From Artemia franciscana (Eukaryota > Arthropoda > Branchiopoda > Anostraca > Artemiidae), in the NCBI RefSeq assembly GCF_032884065.1, contig NC_088863.1, positions 67,741,750 through 67,805,749 on the forward strand: a DNA stretch of 64,000 nucleotides, given 5' to 3'. Under the pieces are notes generated by a model. The model made no database searches. It was not told where the DNA came from and saw only the letters and a list, made by a program, of their open reading frames with translations. A program made the translations under genes and the position numbers. Numbering within the stretch: the first letter of the stretch is position 1; each line of letters starts with the position of its first letter. This document shows, one piece after another, positions 60,441 through 64,000 of the stretch.

Positions 60441-60562
60441 TTGCCTTGCCTTATTAATCTTATCATTTATTTATTTTCCTTGAATTTTTATTTTCTTTAT
60501 CTTATTATTATCTTCATGCATTAGTGGTAATAAAAAGGTAATAAACGAGAAATAAAACAGAC

Positions 60563-60693
60563 CTTGGGACTTGAGCGATAAATTGTGAAAGAGATAATCA
60601 TCACTTTTATCTTTTGAATTTTGCATTGAAACCAAAAGATCTTCAAGCCAACGATTTTTCTCAGCTTCACTCGAGGCAGCCAACAAAAAAGAC
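60563..60693 (-). CDS. FARP: FARP1/2-like protein, exon with end of PH domain 1
   Basis: The acceptor TTCTTGTTTTAG is followed by G, which completes a Lys codon. The exon then reads SFLLAASSEAEKNRWLEDLL and VSMQNSKDKSDDYLFHN, ending at a GTCTGT donor after CAA-G. The AASSEAEKNRWLEDL segment is the last strand and C-terminal helix of PH domain 1, with the invariant Trp. It is 131 nt, phase 2 in and phase 1 out, consistent with both neighbours. Longer ORFs in other frames are shadows. Confidence 0.93.
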
Positions 60694-61439
60694 CTAAAAC
60701 AAGAAAAGATGACCGATTAATGTTAGTCGCACCCATGCTAAAAATAGAAGCCTCAAAACTAATACTTTTACTTTCCTCTTTGAACTCTTTATTATTATCG
60801 GTATTCACTGAAAACCCGTCTTACCAAAAAAAAAAAAAAAAAAAAATGACCGAGAACTGCAAAAAAAAAAAAAAAAAACAGAACAAAAGACAAATATCAC
60901 CATACAACTATGACAAGGCAATTATAATTCAAGAAGTTAGATCCAAGCATGTCTTCACTTGGAAAGTGAAGACTGTTGATGACTTTTGAATTGCGTGTCC
61001 AAAATGAATATCTCAGTAGGTATTTTGCGGAATGGAAAAAAGTGGAGAGAATTTTCAATTTATCAACATTTGTAAGAATCTTCCAGAAGGTTGTATATAT
61101 AAATTTTGCAAATTCTGAATTCTGTTAGGGAAAGGGTGAGTATAGTGTAACATTTTAAGTTGAGTATGGAGAGAAAAGTTAGTCTTGCACAAGTAAAGGA
61201 CTCAACACCATCATTTTGATGAGCGCTTAGAATCGAACTGATGGCTGCCAAAAGTTAGAAGAGGTTTGTTCGAAACAAAAATTGCAGTTTTCTCCCCTTT
61301 TTATGAGTTGCACGTGATTGAAGGATAACAAGTCCCTCTCTTCGCCTTTTTACCTTGCATTCCATTATGACAAAACATGTGACAAACCAGTTCAAATAGT
61401 TAATCCAATGATACAGATTGAAACGTATAAGAAATAAGT

Positions 61440-62320
61440 TTCAAGAGCAAAACTCCCTGGGACTCTAGGAGCTCTAGCAAAATTTTAAGAATCAATAGAT
61501 TGCTTCAAAAGGGAAATCAGAGGCTTAATGCCGGTCGGGATTAAAAATAAGAGCTCTGAGTCACGAGGTCCTTCTAAATGTCAAAATCCATTAAGATCCG
61601 ATCACCCACTCGTAAGTTAAAAATACAACAATTTTTAAGATTTAAGCGTTTTCCAAGATTTTAGGCTCCCCCCAATTCCCCCAATGTCACTGGATAAGGT
61701 CGGGATTTGAAATAAAAGCTCGGAGACCCGATATCCTTCGAAACATCAAATTTCAATAAGATCTGATCACTCCTTCGTAAGTTAAAAATACGTCATTTTT
61801 CTATTTTTTCAGAATTAAACCTCCCCCCCCCCACTCCCCCAAAGGGAGCGGATCCGTTCCGGTTATTTCAATCACGTATTTACGACTTGTGCTTATTTTT
61901 CCCACCAAGTTTCATCCCGATCCCTCCACTCTAAGAGTTTTCCAAGATTTTAGGTTTCCCCACCCCAACTCCCCCCAAAGCCACCTGATCCGGTCGGTGT
62001 TTAAAATAAGAGCTCTGAGACACGATATCCTTCCCAACATCAAATTCCATTAAGATCCGATTACCCGTTCGTAAGTTAAAAATACCGCCTTTTTTCTATT
62101 TTTTTTTTCGATTTAACCGTCCCCAACTCCCCCCCCCCCAGATGGTCGAGTCAGGTAAATGACAATTTCTAATTTAATCTGGTCTGGTTCCTGATACACC
62201 TGCCAAATTTCATCGTCCTAGCTTACCTGGAAGTGCCTAAGGTAGCAAAACCGGGACAGAAAGACCGACAGAATTTGCGACCGCTATATGTCACTTGGAT
62301 AATACGAAGTGCCATAAAAA
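61440..62320. repeat. Dispersed repeat with about three diverged modules
   Basis: The phrase TAAGATCCGATCACC...CGTAAGTTAAAAATAC occurs at about 61590, 61752 and 62050, each followed by a T-rich then C-rich stretch. The final 270 bp match 1-290 of the window. The modules look like tandemly duplicated pieces of a retroelement's 3' region. No protein is visible. Confidence 0.75.
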
Positions 62321-62329
62321 ATATAACTT

Positions 62330-62815
62330 AAGTTAGAAATATACTTTTTTTCAGAGAGAGAATAAAGACCGACATTGAAACTCAAAACAAAGACAAATTT
62401 TCTGTTTATGAGCTGTGACAGCCCTCCTCAACCTTCACTTTTAAAGTTACAGTTGAACAATCCCTCCCAAATACTTCAACAAAGAATGTTCTACCTAACA
62501 AAAGATTAATATGAGAAAATTTTTCACAATGCCTTGAGGATGGAAGGGATATCAGTAAAATTTTCTCTCTAAACGATACGCAATTCTGTCAATAGCAATT
62601 CTCTTTTAAAGAGCCTTGTCCCCTTTTTCTTTTGAAAACTCAGGCAAATAATATTGGGGTTTTGACTTTCAATAGATAAATGGTAGATAAAATATGAATT
62701 TTATATAATCAGAACCATCACAAAAAGTCAATTTTTTTTTTTCAGAGTTTCGGTTAGTATCAGCACGAGTCATTCCTTACTTACAGTTTGTTATCACAAA
62801 CTATTGTTTAGGGGA
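62330..62815 (-). repeat. Palindrome-ended repeat, diverged deletion copy
   Basis: GACATTGAAACTCAAAACAA near 62365 and CAGTTTGTTATCACAAACTA at 62784-62803 mark the two ends. The terminal palindrome has changed but still pairs. Most of the interior is missing or unrecognisable. Confidence 0.55.
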
Positions 62816-63835
62816 TAGAGATCTAAGGTGAAAGAAAGAGAACAAGCTCCTGTAGTACGAATGACGCAGGTAATTGGGACTCTGACAAAAAAACAAGAAA
62901 TAATCAATTCATGATATTCTGAAGAATATATAAATTGTTTTGACTGCCCAACAGTTAATTCTGGAATATCTGAAATGTTTAGAATTTTTACTGGTTTTCG
63001 ATTTTTGTATGGGAGTTAGTTTTGAAACCCTAAGAATACAACATGAAAACTTTTATACAGATTAATAATCCTAATTTGATGAATGAATTTGATGGTATTT
63101 ATGAGTATTCAAAATTAAGAAAAAAAGAGTTTTGGATAATACACGCATATCAATTGCTTTACTAGGTCAAGACAGGATATGAAGCTCACTTCGCAAGCCC
63201 GACTTAAAGTCTTCTGTTATTATAAAAAAAAGGTGAGAATACCAACTAGCTTTCAGGGAACGGGGGTCTTTAGCCCGTGTGGCATAGTTTTTGTAGAATG
63301 GACTTCGTAGCTTTATCCAAACTGTCATGTTTGCATACATACAATCATACTCTTATTACTAATATATTAAAAATTTATAAAACCAGAAAAACAACGCCGA
63401 GAAATTTAGGAAACAAGTAACAACTGTACAATCCAAGAAACTGCATAAGCTTGTGTAAAACGAATACTGCAACCTGTTCCCCTACTTAGGAGCCAGTTCT
63501 GATCAGTTAATATCTCGTGAATGCAAAAACTGAAACAAACTCAACAACAAATTGGACCTCCCAGCTTGTATACCTGAAAAAAGGTCAAGTTACACAGCCC
63601 CTGTAGAACTGCGTTAGTGAAATCGTGACGGCAAGTTTTCACAACTCAGGACTAATCCGTGCCGACTGTTCAGCACTAGCCGAGTATAGTGCAGTTCTAA
63701 AATTTTGATCCAATCTGCATTTGGAGCTGCATGGGTCCCCATAGGCAAGAATGACCTGACAGTTCTAATTAAAAGAGCGCTATTCCATGTTTTTTAAACC
63801 GCCTATACAAAGTGGCTTAAAAATTAACAACTTAC
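62816..63835. other. FARP intron, no feature
   Basis: About 1 kb of A+T-rich intron between the first visible FARP exon and the repeat. No coding similarity is apparent. Confidence 0.5.
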
Positions 63836-63987
63836 TTATTGGGTGCAAAAATGGTGAATATATGCTGCTGCCCAAGCTTTGGCTCTGTTTCTTCGATACT
63901 AATTCCTCGTAAGGGCAAATATCCATGGACTCTAAAAACTTGCCCTGAACCAGATGATCTTGAAGCATACACAATAGCATCCGAAAA
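63836..63987 (-). CDS. FARP: FARP1/2-like protein, exon with middle of PH domain 1
   Basis: The exon follows a T-rich tract and AAG acceptor and begins FSDAIVYASRSSGSGQVFRV. It continues HGYLPLRGISIEE, then QQHIFTIFAPN, and ends AA at a GTAAGT donor. FSD..(V/L)Y...., the (F/V)HG.LPLRG motif and FTI(Y/F)A are the central strands of FARP PH domain 1. The start is phase 0 and the end phase 2, matching the next exon. The FERM and RhoGEF domains and the start of PH1 lie beyond the right edge of the window. Confidence 0.93.
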
Positions 63988-64000
63988 CTTAAAAAAAAGG

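Overview
This is 64 kb of an A+T-rich eukaryotic genome. Coding blocks are bounded by GT/AG introns. The intergenic space holds long (TA)n, poly-A and poly-T tracts, a tRNA-derived SINE family, non-LTR retrotransposons, a Helitron, a hAT transposon and several foldback repeats. The two host genes I can identify, and the style of the transposons, fit an arthropod. A branchiopod crustacean (brine-shrimp-like) is my guess, not a demonstrated fact.

Only two host genes are supported, both on the minus strand. (1) The 5' part of a long-chain acyl-CoA synthetase of the ACSL3/4 type: three exons at 15546-15380, 11473-11258 and 4098-3921, phase-consistent, with the gene continuing off the left edge. 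(2) The 3' end of a FARP1/FARP2-type protein (FERM, RhoGEF and pleckstrin; Drosophila Cdep): five exons at 63987-63836, 60693-60563, 54933-54788, 52002-51743 and 47046-46965. These total 771 nt with matching phases and end in a stop codon. They encode the second half of PH domain 1, the linker, PH domain 2 and a short tail. Neither gene was found from ORF length: their exons are short and sit among much larger shadow ORFs.

Layout. 1-3.5 kb: a dispersed repeat, a (TA)n tract, then an internally deleted Helitron followed by a second, nested Helitron end. 3.9-15.5 kb: the Acsl exons; their introns hold an RTE-like LINE remnant, a 1.6-kb palindrome-ended repeat, and a complete hAT element (12498-14810) with a perfect 8-bp target duplication. 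17.0-19.5 kb: a 5'-truncated LINE with an almost open reverse transcriptase frame. 19.5-31 kb: foldback repeats, a (TA)n tract, a three-copy tandem repeat with GC-rich hairpins, a second full copy of the palindrome-ended repeat, and degenerate LINE pieces. 31.5-37.4 kb: an unusual island with the relic of a protein-primed-type family B DNA polymerase (Polinton/Maverick or adintovirus type), coding-like fragments upstream, and a repetitive acidic ORF downstream on the other strand. 38-46 kb: LINE scraps, direct and inverted repeats, a foldback next to a broken tRNA-Lys-like gene, and two SINEs. 47-64 kb: the FARP exons, whose introns hold Gypsy-type fragments, minisatellites, several copies of the palindrome-ended repeat and a third SINE.

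The two host proteins are not obviously linked in function: one is a lipid-activating membrane enzyme, the other a cytoskeletal Rho/Rac signalling protein. Most of the window is transposon biology. The most notable items are the polymerase relic, the precisely bounded hAT copy inside the Acsl intron, the palindrome-ended repeat family, and the GC-hairpin tandem array. All family assignments were made by eye, without database searches.
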